Shown here: piece after piece, positions 55,665 to 63,838 of the stretch
How positions within the stretch are numbered: the stretch's first letter is position 1
Layout: each line of letters starts with the position of its first letter
From: UBA8941 sp963780545
GTDB lineage: Archaea > Thermoproteota > Bathyarchaeia > TCS64
Assembly (NCBI GenBank): GCA_963780545.1
Contig: CAWACK010000009.1
Location: 45,502-109,501, forward strand
DNA length: 64,000 nucleotides
Direction of reading: 5' to 3'
Notes under the pieces: generated by a model
What the model saw: only the letters and a program-made list of their open reading frames with translations
Told to the model about the DNA's origin: nothing
The model's database searches: none
Program-made: the position numbers and the translations under genes

Positions 55665-56210
55665 CTACACAAGATCCAGAAGACGTCGACGGATGTATAG
55701 GACCTTATCGGGGTGCGTTTGAACCAATAAGTCTCGTACCGTGCTATCCATCGGTGATTTCCTTTTGAGAAAAGTCATGTAGATTTCGGATAACTGCTCG
55801 TAGTGCTCATCTCCCTCGTATGTTAGAGTTAGAACTTGGAGAGCGTGACCTGCGACTCGATAATCGCCGTCCTCAACTTCTCGTAATGCTATATTCCTAA
55901 TATTCATTAGGAGTTTTTCTCGGATTTTGGTTAAACACTCTGGGGAGTTGGTCGCGATATTTTCTAGAGCCTCAAGAAGGTTTACTACGACGGTTTTATC
56001 TGTGATTTTTTCAAGATTGTCTTCAAGGTATGTGAAAAGGTTACTGTCAGGCGAAATAACATAGCCTCGGCTTAACATAGCTATCTCCGATGAGCCTACT
56101 TCATGAAGGATATTTTCCTCATCTTTTAGGAGAGATAGCGAGTACTCCATGTGTTTGTCATCAGATAGTGAGGGCAGGATGATGTTGTCTTTTTGGGTAA
56201 GGGTATTCAT
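55665..56210 (-). CDS. Helical (HEAT-like) protein of unknown function
   Basis: 181 residues, almost entirely amphipathic helices. LSLLKDEENILHEVG, NLFTYLEDNLEKITDKTVVVNLLEALENIAT and YRVAGHALQVLTLTYEG resemble paired HEAT/ARM-type helices. No catalytic motif. It starts 17 bp after the winged-helix gene on the same strand and probably forms an operon with it. AT-richer than the core genes. Confidence 0.6.
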   Translation of the reverse strand: MNTLTQKDNIILPSLSDDKHMEYSLSLLKDEENILHEVGSSEIAMLSRGYVISPDSNLFTYLEDNLEKITDKTVVVNLLEALENIATNSPECLTKIREKLLMNIRNIALREVEDGDYRVAGHALQVLTLTYEGDEHYEQLSEIYMTFLKRKSPMDSTVRDLLVQTHPDKVLYIRRRLLDLV

Positions 56211-56227
56211 CAGTTTTTGCCTATTAG

Positions 56228-56479
56228 TTAGAGCGTTTGTAGAATATAGTGTCCTCCGCTCTTGTCTTCGGTCTGTACAATTAGGTCAGCTTCCTTTAGC
56301 TCTTGAAGATCATTCGAGACGTTGCTTTTCTGCTTCTCAATGAGTTTTGAGATAGCAGTCACGTTGAGCTGCTCATTCAAGGTTAACAGAATGTGAAGTT
56401 TTTTTGAAATAAATTTTAGCTCATAATTTATTATTTCAATCTCTTCCTCATTCGTTATATTTTTTCCCATATCAGTCAC
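56228..56479 (-). CDS. Small winged-helix DNA-binding protein
   Basis: 83 residues: a helical lead (EEIEIINYELKFISKKLHI) and a winged helix (LLTLNEQLNVTAISKLIEKQKSNVSNDLQELKEADLIVQTE, wing GGHYILQT). It resembles ArsR/MarR-type regulators without a sensor domain. It is divergent from the coiled-coil gene at 56545 across 65 bp. That gap holds AT-rich TATA-like elements for both directions (near 56485-56515), so it is a natural candidate to control both arms. Confidence 0.65.
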   Translation of the reverse strand: MTDMGKNITNEEEIEIINYELKFISKKLHILLTLNEQLNVTAISKLIEKQKSNVSNDLQELKEADLIVQTEDKSGGHYILQTL

Positions 56480-56544
56480 TCACTGAGTTATAATAAATAA
56501 CATATAACTTAATAGGTGTTGTTATCTGGAAGGTTTCTGATTGT

Positions 56545-57980
56545 ATGGATCAAACAAAAAGGGTGTTTGAGCGTTTCAAGTCAGGAGAACAATGGGACAG
56601 CGTGCTTAGCGATTCCGGTAAAAGCACAGCTTACAAAGGAGTAACACAATTTTTTACATGGGCACAACCCAAAGTGGGGGAGCTTCAGAATAGGGTAAAG
56701 ACGCTGGAAACTGAGGCATCATCCCTAGAGGCAGATTCCTCACGCCAAAAAGTGGAGAATGGCCTCCAGAGCGGAAGCAATCGCAGGGCTCGAGGAAAGA
56801 CAGCGCGGCGTTGAAAAGAGATGTGAGGAGCTGGAGGTGAAGGAGGTTGCGTCTAAGAGTCGCTTGGAAGGGATCGAGGGTAAGCTGTCACATTTGGAAG
56901 CCAGAGGAATCACGAAGGAGGTCGTGGAGGGTATTGCTGCGACGGACGTCGAGAGCGTAGTCGATCTACTTAAGAGAGTAAAAACTGCAGCCGAGAGTGA
57001 GGTCGAGGAGAAGAAGCTGCCTGAGATCAAGCAGGTGACGCAGGGATTCATCAATCAAAACTCTGTCCTCGAGAAGAAGCTAGAAGTCACAAGGCAGAAC
57101 GTTGCGTCTTGGGAGGGGAAGCTGGCTGAGGCTAAGAAGAAGACGAAGCTTTACGAGGAGTCGAACCTCATCATCCAGGATGCTTTCGCTGGAGGATACA
57201 GCCCAGATGCGTTGAAGGGGCTTTTCCTTCTTCTGCATCGGTTTGAGGTGAAGGGAGAACCTAACGCATCGATCAAGAAGTTGATCAGAGGGTTCGACGG
57301 AGTCAAGGAACAAAGCGAAATCGACTACAGGATTAGGCTTCAGGCCGCACAGCTGGAACAGACTACCGTAGACCTCGCAAAGGTGCAGGGGACAATGGCT
57401 GCTGCCGTGAGCTCCGTTCATCCCGACCATTAATCAGGCAGTTGCTAAAGTAGTCGCGCAAATCGCTGCACTTCAAAACTCTGTTGCGAAGGACATCACC
57501 GATCTGTCTCAGCATCAGCAGGGTCAGATCACACGGATGGCGCATAATGCGGAGGGCAACCTCGTGGTTATGAACGATTTCGCTCTTAAGGAGCAGGGCA
57601 AGAGCCTTGAAATGCTTAATCAGACGATGGATAACATGTCAGCTGCCTTCAGCCAGTACAGCAAAGACATCCGGAGATGGGGCGACATGAAGGCGGAGAC
57701 GGGCAAGTTCGAAGCGAATCTAAAGTGGGGTAACTACGTACAGGGTCTCATCGGAGACCACAAACTTGCGGCTGACATGTCCACGGATCTTGCTGTGCAG
57801 CTGGCGGAGTGGCTTAACATATGGGTACAGAGGCGGTTGCCTGATGCGACGTCTCTGCCGCCGGAGCATGTGAAGAAGCGGGAGTCGTCACTCCCAGGCG
57901 TCTTCTCTGTAAAGCTCACCTCAATTACTGAGTGGGTTAGATCGGAACTAAGAGACCAGCAGAGGCGGGGTGTGGTGTAA
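56545..57980 (+). pseudogene. Long coiled-coil protein with HTH-like N-terminus, two frameshifts as read
   Basis: Three consecutive frames make one protein of about 477 codons. The N-terminus (MDQTKRVFERFKSGEQWDSVLSDSG...AYKGVTQFF) resembles a short helix-turn-helix as found at the head of archaeal coiled-coil proteins. Heptad-rich helices follow (LQNRVKTLETEASSLEAD, LEERQRGVEKRCEELE, VLEKKLEVTRQNVASWEGKLAEAKKK). The middle has a more globular segment (YSPDALKGLFLLLHRFEVKGEP), then another coiled coil and an amphipathic C-terminus. Frame changes fall near 56765 and 57410. Its stop overlaps the next ATG (TAATG). Whether the shifts are real is unclear; the family is unknown to me. Confidence 0.6.
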
Positions 57981-58846
57981 TGTCCCTCTCATCTGTAGAG
58001 AAGGCCCTCAAGGACTCTGAAGCCATCAAGTACTATGATTCAACGAAGGAGGAGAAGTCGGCCCTCGAAGACGAGGTCATAAGCCTGAAGAATCAGATGT
58101 CCGATAAGACGAGTAAATACGAAGGCACAATCCAAAAGCTGGAGGGGAGGGTTGCTGAGTTAGAGGGCCTCAGGATCAGGTTCAATGAGAATCACTACAC
58201 ACTCGAGTCGTTTGAAAAGCTTGTCTCAACAACCGTTGAGAAGGCATACCACGCCAAGATCAAAAGTGGGGTCGAGGATAGGTGGGCGGCAGAGGCTCCA
58301 TCAAGGGTTAAGGAGGCTCTGAAGAGAGACTTATCGGGCTTCCCCTGGAACTGCTCTCCCGAGGCTAGGACCGCAATCGAGTCGGCGGGGAAGACTCAGG
58401 CCGAATCAATTCTAAGTAACAAATTTCTGTGGCCACCCTGGTTCAAGGGTCAGGTAGACGAGGAGGTCAGGAGGCTCGTCGGGGCTGGTTTGGATGAGGA
58501 GTTTAATCGGCGAGTAAACGACCAGGCGAGTAAGGAGATAGCTAGGAGGGTGAACTACGAATGGCCCAAGTTCTTATCGGAGAAAGTGACACCAAAATTC
58601 CAGGGGACCCTGACAGATCAGCTTAAGATGCTCAACCAGACCATTCGAATATACTGCGACAGATGTGGCTCAGGCTACGATGTCGATGTTGGGCCCGAAT
58701 TAATGGCGTTCCTGATAAAAGAGCCAAGCTACAACTTCAGGTGCACAAATGCATCCTGCAGGGATTGGATATTTCCTCACAACTTTCCTCTTACGCTGGG
58801 CTACGTAATCTATTATATTACCTGTTTGAGCTCGCAGCGTGGTTGA
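57980..58846 (+). CDS. Coiled-coil protein with C-terminal zinc ribbon
   Basis: 288 residues. The N-terminal 75 are a coiled coil (KEEKSALEDEVISLKNQMSDK, IQKLEGRVAELEGL). The middle is helical and charged (VEDRWAAEAPSRVKEALKRDL, WPPWFKGQVDEEVRRLVGAG). Near the end is a zinc ribbon, CDRCGSGYDVDVG ... CTNASCRDW. The last residues (LTLGYVIYYITCLSS) are hydrophobic. Coupled to the preceding gene through TAATG. The IS begins 69 bp after the stop, so the original operon may have been longer. No known family recognised; it might be a structural or nucleic-acid-tethering partner of the first protein. Confidence 0.6.
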   Translation: MSLSSVEKALKDSEAIKYYDSTKEEKSALEDEVISLKNQMSDKTSKYEGTIQKLEGRVAELEGLRIRFNENHYTLESFEKLVSTTVEKAYHAKIKSGVEDRWAAEAPSRVKEALKRDLSGFPWNCSPEARTAIESAGKTQAESILSNKFLWPPWFKGQVDEEVRRLVGAGLDEEFNRRVNDQASKEIARRVNYEWPKFLSEKVTPKFQGTLTDQLKMLNQTIRIYCDRCGSGYDVDVGPELMAFLIKEPSYNFRCTNASCRDWIFPHNFPLTLGYVIYYITCLSSQRG

Positions 58847-58963
58847 TGCCTCGCACACGTAGTGGGCCAATATTGAGGGTAGTGGCCCTCTTTGATGCTT
58901 TCGCACTGCGCGCGCTGGCTTGTCCCGAAATTCATCCAGGCTAGAATAAGCTTATCTTAACAG

Positions 58964-58982
58964 TTGGGGTCTCGTCCCCCAA
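58964..58982 (+). other. Hairpin at left end of IS copy 2
   Basis: TTGGGG/CCCCAA stem with a 7-base loop, the counterpart of 8208-8226 in copy 1. Conserved although surrounding bases differ. Confidence 0.5.
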
Positions 58983-59007
58983 TGGTCTGTCCAACCCTAG
59001 GAGGTGA

Positions 59008-60005
59008 GTTCACTTAGGACAAGATGAACACGAGACCCTAGAGACACTCTTCAAAAACGTCGACTTAAGCATTGCCCAACAGCAGCTCCTCGGATGCTAC
59101 CACACCACGGGACCAGGAAGACCACCGAGAAACCCCGTCGGCATCCTCAGAGCCCTCCTCATAATGCGATTGAAGGGGATCCGCAGCCTACGGGAGTCAC
59201 AAGGATCCTAGACGTAGACCAACGCATGAGGCGACTCTGCCTGATAGAGGTGGATGAGGGAGGCTACCCGAGGTCAGTCATCAGCCGCTTCACCCACAGA
59301 GTCGGAGCCGAGACGCTCCGACTCATAATAGAGGAGAAGGTCATAATGCTCCTCAGGAGAAGCGGAGTCGAGGAGGCGGATGTGGTCCTGGACGCCAGCT
59401 TCGTTAAGGCTTGGAGCATCAGGGACCCAGCCGACAACGGGATGGGCCTCTCGGACCCGGATGCACGTGTGGGCAGAAACGGGAGGAGCTATGGGCTCGG
59501 GTTTAAGCTTCATTCATCGGTTGAGCCGAAGCTTATTCTGCCGTTGGCTACTCTGTTGGCCTCTGCTAACGAGAATGAGAAGAAGCACGCGCCTTCTCTT
59601 GTAGAGAGGAGCCGTCTAGTGCTGGGGAGAGCTGGTGCACGGATCCGGTGCCTGATTGGGGACAGCCAATACAGCAGCCGGAAGGTGAGGTCGCTGGTCG
59701 ATTACTCTGTGATACCGTATATGGGAAATCAGAGGTGTGGTGAGGATGCGCTGAGGGTGGACCGGTTGTTCCGGACTCATGGCCCGGAGGATCTGGTGCG
59801 GGTGTATCGTAGGAGGCCTGCTGTTGAGGCGTTGTTTGCCTTCGTGAAGAACTGGTTTGGGTTGACGGTGAATAGGGTTCGGGGCCTGGTGAACGTGTCG
59901 GTGTATGTGTTGCTGAGTGTGCTGTGCCTGGTGTTGAACAGGGAGGCGGCTGAGAACTTGGGTAGGCCGGATAAGGCGTTGTCTCCGACGTTCTTCAATG
60001 TGTGA
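59008..60005 (+). pseudogene. Transposase of IS copy 2, frameshifted
   Basis: Same DDE protein as copy 1: N-terminal LLGCYHTTGPGRPPRNPVG, core VVLDASFVKAWSIRD, IGDSQYSSRKVRS, signature YRRRPAVEALFAFVK, tail GRPDKALSPTFFNV. One base is missing near 59197-59200 relative to copy 1 (GAGTCAC against GAACTCAC), placing the first 64 codons in another frame and creating a TAG. Restoring it gives 333 codons. The frame after the lesion is open from 59094 to the stop. Confidence 0.86.
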
Positions 60006-60207
60006 CGGCTTGGCTTCGGGTCTGCGTGGTGGCGTGGCTAGGTGGTGCCATGCTTGTCTGTGTGGGCTTCATCCGTTTTCTGGGTGTTGCTGTGCTGGCT
60101 GTGGGTTTGGTTTGGCTGGTTGATGTATGGTTGAGTCGTTTGTCTGATGGTTTCGCTAATTTTATTTTGGGATTGTTGGGCGTGTGTCTATTTTAGGGAC
60201 AAGCCAG

Positions 60208-60813
60208 CGCGCGCATACATAATCGTTAATCACCTTGTCAATTATCATATTAGCGGCTTCAGTACAGACGCCTCCCTCCAGGATTAATCCAATATTAGTC
60301 TGCGCTTTTGATACGACTTTGTACTTATTCACGTTTTTTGACGCGTAGAAGACATGAATATCACCGATGAGGAGCCTTACATTGCCTTTTCCCTTCAAGC
60401 CTCTTCCTGCTAGCGTCTTGTTCCAAGCTTCCTCGTCGCCTGGCTTTATGTAGAGATTCGTCCTTGAGGGAAATAAGTAACCCTGAGTCAGAGCTTCAGC
60501 TTTGTAAGTAGTTAAAAGCGTACTCCTGGTCGACCTCCCTGAGATATTCCTCGGGATCCTGTACTGCGTAGTCGATTCTCCTAGGAGACTGATGGATGGA
60601 GACCCAAGTCTCCATTAATTTGCGGTAGTCAAGTACCCTTGTGCCAATAATTAGTTGGTTCTGTTCTAGTTGTTTGAGGTACTCGTGTACCCAGGGGAAA
60701 CCGCTCTCCGTTAACTTTGCGACCCGATATTTGGATAATTCTTCCTTTGGGTTGTTTAGGAGTACCCGAAGGATTCTTTCCTTGATTTTCCCTCGACCAC
60801 GAGTACCCTCCAC
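60208..60813 (-). pseudogene. AbiEi-like winged-helix/nucleotidyltransferase-fold protein, one frameshift
   Basis: The N-terminal winged helix (IKERILRVLLNNPKEELSKYRVAKLTESGFPWVHEYLKQLEQNQLI) is joined, after one extra T near 60505-60512, to the typical C-terminal region (YKAEALTQGYLFPSRTNLYIKPGD, GKGNVRLLIGDIHVFYA, GLILEGGVCTEAANMIIDKV). This arrangement is seen in archaeal relatives of AbiEi-type antitoxin regulators. GTG at 60813 is the start. The last natural codons abut IS copy 2, where the CG tract is read as YVCARW. No toxin-like partner is intact nearby. Confidence 0.65.
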
Positions 60814-60818
60814 GCATA

Positions 60819-60908
60819 TTACCGATATATCGGTAACCTCCTCTATTTATAAACTTAACCGATATATCGGTAACTCATTCCATTTAAATACTTAACCGAT
60901 ATACGCGA
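60819..60908. promoter_or_regulatory. Tandem 37-bp repeat carrying an operator-like palindrome
   Basis: ACCGATATATCGGT is perfect at 60821-60834 (extended to an 18-bp palindrome at 60819-60836) and at 60858-60871, and degenerate at 60895-60908. Centres are exactly 37 bp apart. The spacers are also related (each ends in a TATA-like A/T stretch then ACTTA). On the minus strand TTTATAAATA lies about 35 bp before the GTG of the AbiEi-like gene, with the first palindrome over the start point. Autorepression is the natural reading but is inference. Confidence 0.6.
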
Positions 60909-60958
60909 GCAATAGATTGATTTCCTGTTTTATTCTATGATCCACATTCTATTTGCGT

Positions 60959-61309
60959 ATGTCCAACAATGATAGAATGTACAAGTTTGACGAGGTTAAG
61001 ATCCTCGTCGATTACGCCCAATCCATTATTTTTGAAGCTGTACAAGCGAACCTTAGGACCAATGGTGACCATGAAATGTTTGAAGAGATTTCAATGAGAA
61101 TGTTGAGACGGGTATCGAGACTGCTTATCTAACCTGAGTTAATCATCGATGAAAGCCCAAAAGAACCACCTGTCAAAGCCAAGCAACCATTGACAAACCC
61201 TGAAAGAGAATTGCTTATCAGCGTAATTGGAGACAGCAGCCGAAGGTTGAACTCGATGAGCGACCAAGAACTATTCGAAGAGCTTAGAACGCTGAGTCAA
61301 ATACTATAG
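60959..61309 (+). pseudogene. Small helical protein split by an in-frame TAA
   Basis: 117 codons in one frame from ATG at 60959 to TAG at 61307-61309, interrupted by TAA at 61130-61132. The first part (YKFDEVKILVDYAQSIIFEAVQANLRTNG, MFEEISMRMLRRVSRLL) and second part (NPERELLISVIGDSSRRLNSMSDQELFEELRTLSQIL) resemble each other as helix pairs (an L/M-F-E-E motif in both). Either one dead gene or two tiny ones. It is divergent from the AbiEi-like gene, sharing the 37-bp repeat region. No family recognised. Confidence 0.4.
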
Positions 61310-61354
61310 ATAAAATGATATTATCCTGCACCAAACCTACTAAAATCTAATTTG

Positions 61355-61976
61355 CTACTCGTTGTATTCTCTGCTCATGAAGGTTAAAACTGGACCCTCT
61401 GCAGCGAGATTAGCTTGTTTAATCACCTTCTAACCCATAGCGAGAATACAGAGGCGTGTTCCTCTCATTAGAGTTCTCCAAGTAAGCATACGCACACTCC
61501 TCATTGATTAACGCCAGCTTCGACCTGAGAAGAAGCGAGCCGAGGCCTCTCCCCTGATACTCCGGTGCCACCGCCAAGTATTCCAAGTAGTAGTGAGGCC
61601 GTCTTGGTCGATTCTCGACAAAGATCCTGATTACCTCGAAAATACGATCAAGCCTATCCTTCCCTGACCAACTGAGCATCTCCGGTAAAAGATCCTTGTA
61701 AGCTTCGTGTGAGGCTTCTAGGAGCCCTTTACCCGGCGGATACCAGACGGAGCAGGATTCATAGTTTTTAATGGCATAAACCTCGCCTTCTTCTATGGCG
61801 TCTTCGAGCACGAAGTTGAAGTATCGCCTTAATGCCCATCGTCTCCTGCTGTCCTGTCTCATATCCCAAGATAGGACCAGGTCAGCCATGAAGGCTTAAG
61901 TGGGCGTATCCGCAAGCTTAGACACATCGTCGAGGTACGGCTGAATGAGCCGATTACCAAACTCGTTTTCTCTCAT
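61355..61976 (-). pseudogene. GNAT-family N-acetyltransferase, dead as read
   Basis: Acetyl-CoA-binding motif A YLEYLAVAPEYQGRGLGSLLL and motif B region NTPLYSRYG identify the family. Two lesions: an in-frame TAA at 61890-61892-equivalent codon 27 (LADTPT-stop-AFMADLV, where relatives have Gln) and one extra G near 61424-61428, after which the normal tail VIKQANLAAEGPVLTFMS continues to TAG at 61355. Start ATG 61976 is preceded by GATGAGG. A further upstream stretch in the same frame (to 62099) may be another gene piece. The substrate is unknown. Confidence 0.7.
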
Positions 61977-62240
61977 TCCATCTGCCTCATCTCGCAGAGA
62001 TAGCGAACTAAATTTTCTTATAATCTGATAGAGGGCCTTCCGCCCCAACTCCTTCACGAGGGAATAGATATAGTCGAAGTCCTCCCGCTTGCTCCGCACG
62101 CGACTCTCGGTCCACCGTAGGCATTTTAAGCGGGTTTATACCGTAGGCCATAAGAACAATAAGTGCCATTCAAAAGCTTTCATCTTAAAAGATACTAGAG
62201 CCAGAATGAAGAAAGGGAGCTCGATAAGAAAATAAGAAAA

Positions 62241-62363
62241 ATGTTTAAACAGAATATCCGGAAAAAGAAGCATAGCAAGACCAGGGTTAAGGTGATTGTT
62301 GCAGCAAGGGTTGCCGCAGCCAAAACCCTGACAAAAAATGATGCGCTCAGCCTCAGACAATAA
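62241..62363 (+). CDS. Tiny basic frame upstream of TBP (weak)
   Basis: 40 codons, MFKQNIRKKKHSKTRVKVIV then an Ala-rich helix. Very basic N-terminus. It lies about 60 bp upstream of TBP in the same direction, but without a clear ribosome-binding sequence. The opposite strand has a 74-codon hydrophobic frame (62360-62136) covering the same bases. At most one of them is real. Confidence 0.2.
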   Translation: MFKQNIRKKKHSKTRVKVIVAARVAAAKTLTKNDALSLRQ

Positions 62364-62425
62364 CGAAAAAGCGTTACGTGGAGCTACGAGAGCGTCTCAA
62401 GGGAGCTTAAAAGGAGGGTTGAGGA

Positions 62426-62998
62426 ATGAGTAAAACAAGTCCTTATGATGTGAAGATACAGAACGTCGTCGCCTCGGCGACCCTCGACCAGAAGATAAAC
62501 CTCCTCGACATCATGAAGGTCTTCAGGAACGTGGAGTATAGGCCGAAGCAATTCCCCGGACTCGTCTTCAGGCTTAAGCGGCCGAAGACAGCGACCCTCA
62601 TATTCGGCAGCGGTAAGATGGTCTGCACGGGGGCGAAGTCGGAGAAGCAGGCGAGGAGCGCGGTGATGAAGGTGGTCAGGGAGCTGAAGACGAACGGGAT
62701 CGTCATCCTCGGGAAGCCGAAGATAGTGATCCAGAACATGGTCGCCTCCGCGAACCTCCACGGCAAGATCGACCTGGAGCCGATGTCCGACGTCTTGGAG
62801 AACGTTATGTATGAGCCTGAGCAGTTCCCCGGCCTCATCTACAGGATGACGGAGCCCAAGGTGGTCCTGCTGGTATTCGCTTCGGGGAAGCTCGTGATCA
62901 CCGGGGCCAAGAGGGAGGAGCAGGTCCATGAGGCCGTAGAGAAGATCAGAGCCATCCTCATCGATTATGATCTGCTTTTCCAGGGAGAAGATCTCTAG
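62426..62998 (+). CDS. tbp: TATA-box-binding protein
   Basis: 190 residues forming the two-fold TBP saddle. First half: VKIQNVVASATLDQKINLLDIM, YRPKQFPGLVFRL, TATLIFGSGKMVCTGAKSE. Second half: IVIQNMVASANLHGKIDLEPM, YEPEQFPGLIYRM, VVLLVFASGKLVITGAKREEQ. Intact and with high-GC codon use, in contrast to the broken genes on either side. A GAGG-type ribosome-binding sequence (GGAGGGTTGAGGA) precedes ATG. It partners with TFB, found at the other end of the window. Confidence 0.95.
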   Translation: MSKTSPYDVKIQNVVASATLDQKINLLDIMKVFRNVEYRPKQFPGLVFRLKRPKTATLIFGSGKMVCTGAKSEKQARSAVMKVVRELKTNGIVILGKPKIVIQNMVASANLHGKIDLEPMSDVLENVMYEPEQFPGLIYRMTEPKVVLLVFASGKLVITGAKREEQVHEAVEKIRAILIDYDLLFQGEDL

Positions 62999-63045
62999 CA
63001 CCCGCTCTAGCTTTCGGCTTCAGCCCTCGCCTGAGACTCTGGAAT

Positions 63046-63253
63046 CTGAATCTGGGTCGGAGTTTGTTGAGGCTGATGAAGGCCCCATTGTATAGCCTCA
63101 GCCTGAACTTCTTACGCCTGAGACCAGTCCACCTTCTATGAGAATCAGTTTCTTCGAATCCTTGGGTGTAGAACCTCCTTAGTGCTTGTGGTATGAATGG
63201 CCTCAACTTCTCAGGCGGTGATGCGCCGGTTCACTGATAAAGCATAGACACAC
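63046..63253 (-). repeat. Dispersed repeat copy B with an 82-codon frame beside TBP
   Basis: About 63132-63253 aligns to copy A at 7874-7995. A TTG-started frame from 63206 reads RPFIPQALRRFYTQGFEETDSHRRWTG and continues with a very basic stretch (LRRKKFRLRLYNGAFISLNKLRPRFRF, LRRGLKPKARAGAR) to 62958, overlapping the TBP end on the other strand. Synonymous differences from copy A suggest a real protein of unknown kind. Confidence 0.45.
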
Positions 63254-63258
63254 AAGTC

Positions 63259-63654
63259 GCGCGCGCTGCCTTGTCCCATTATTGGTTAAAAATGGTTTTA
63301 AACAACAGTTACCGTTTTCAGACAATATTATGGCTTATCTCCCAGAAGACTCGCGACCCGCCAAGAAACCCACTAAAGACCCAACTACGGGGAAAGGTGG
63401 CTAAAAATACCAATTTTAAAACACTTGACGCTGTTCAGATCGATTTTATTCCTTTAGCAGCGTCTGAAATCACTGACAGATGTGAATTCTCTGTGTTTTT
63501 AATGGATCACCTTTTCTGAGGAATTGAGATGGGTGGTTTCTGGGGTAAAGTTGGGCTTCCGTTTAAGGCTCTGTATTGCCTCTAAATCCATTAATGGGGA
63601 TTTAGACCATTTATAACCAGTATCCGATTAATTTCGGGACAAGGCAGCGCGCGC
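63259..63654. mobile_element. MITE-like non-autonomous element with 19-bp perfect terminal repeats
   Basis: GCGCGCGCTGCCTTGTCCC at 63259-63277 is repeated as its exact complement at 63636-63654, giving a 396-bp element. The inner 13 bases differ from the IS ends (GCTGGCTTGTCCC) by one base. The interior is AT-rich; an 82-codon frame (63271-63519) within it has no transposase features and is probably not a gene. It is probably mobilised in trans by a relative of the IS transposase. Confidence 0.75.
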
Positions 63655-63712
63655 TCTGATCAACGAGGAGGCTCTCCTCTTCGCTCGTGCTCTTCTAGAT
63701 GGTAAGGACTAG
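63655..63712 (+). pseudogene. Possible C-terminal gene fragment cut by the MITE
   Basis: Directly after the right end of the MITE, 18 codons read LINEEALLFARALLDGKD and end in TAG at 63712 with good helix character. They could be the tail of a gene interrupted by the element. Too short to identify. 63713-63838 contains T-rich sequence and a GGAG ribosome-binding sequence for the next frame. Confidence 0.25.
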
Positions 63713-63838
63713 GCCCCTAGAATTTCGGCGCTTCCCTAATTTTTATCGTAAATTATGTTTTTGAAAACGTCTTTTTCTTTTCTTTAACACAATCCTTAAA
63801 TTATCAATTTCTTAGTTTTAATTAAAGGAGTAACAATA

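Larger units (their letters stand above)
58915..60207 (+). mobile_element. Insertion sequence copy 2 with CG-tract flanks
   Basis: Terminal inverted repeats CTGGCTTGTCCCgAAAT and CTGGCTTGTCCCtAAAAT. A GCGCGCGC tract abuts both ends (58908-58915 and 60207-60214), readable as a CGCGCG target duplication or as an outward extension of the repeats. Same hairpin, Shine-Dalgarno-like sequence, transposase frame and T/G-rich tail as copy 1. It sits between the coiled-coil operon and the AbiEi-like gene, whose C-terminal codons run into it. Confidence 0.88.

Noticed and set aside
60819..60908. CRISPR-like repeat
   Set aside because: The 37-bp periodicity resembles a short array, but the spacers are themselves related, there are only two and a half units, and the core is a perfect palindrome. 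An operator array fits better; no cas genes are present.
62136..62360. 74-codon hydrophobic frame upstream of TBP, minus strand
   Set aside because: Hydrophobic only because it is antisense to a Lys/Ala-rich stretch; no ribosome-binding sequence and no membrane-protein charge pattern.
63271..63519. 82-codon frame inside the MITE
   Set aside because: No transposase or other motif, starts within the terminal repeat, and MITE interiors normally do not code.
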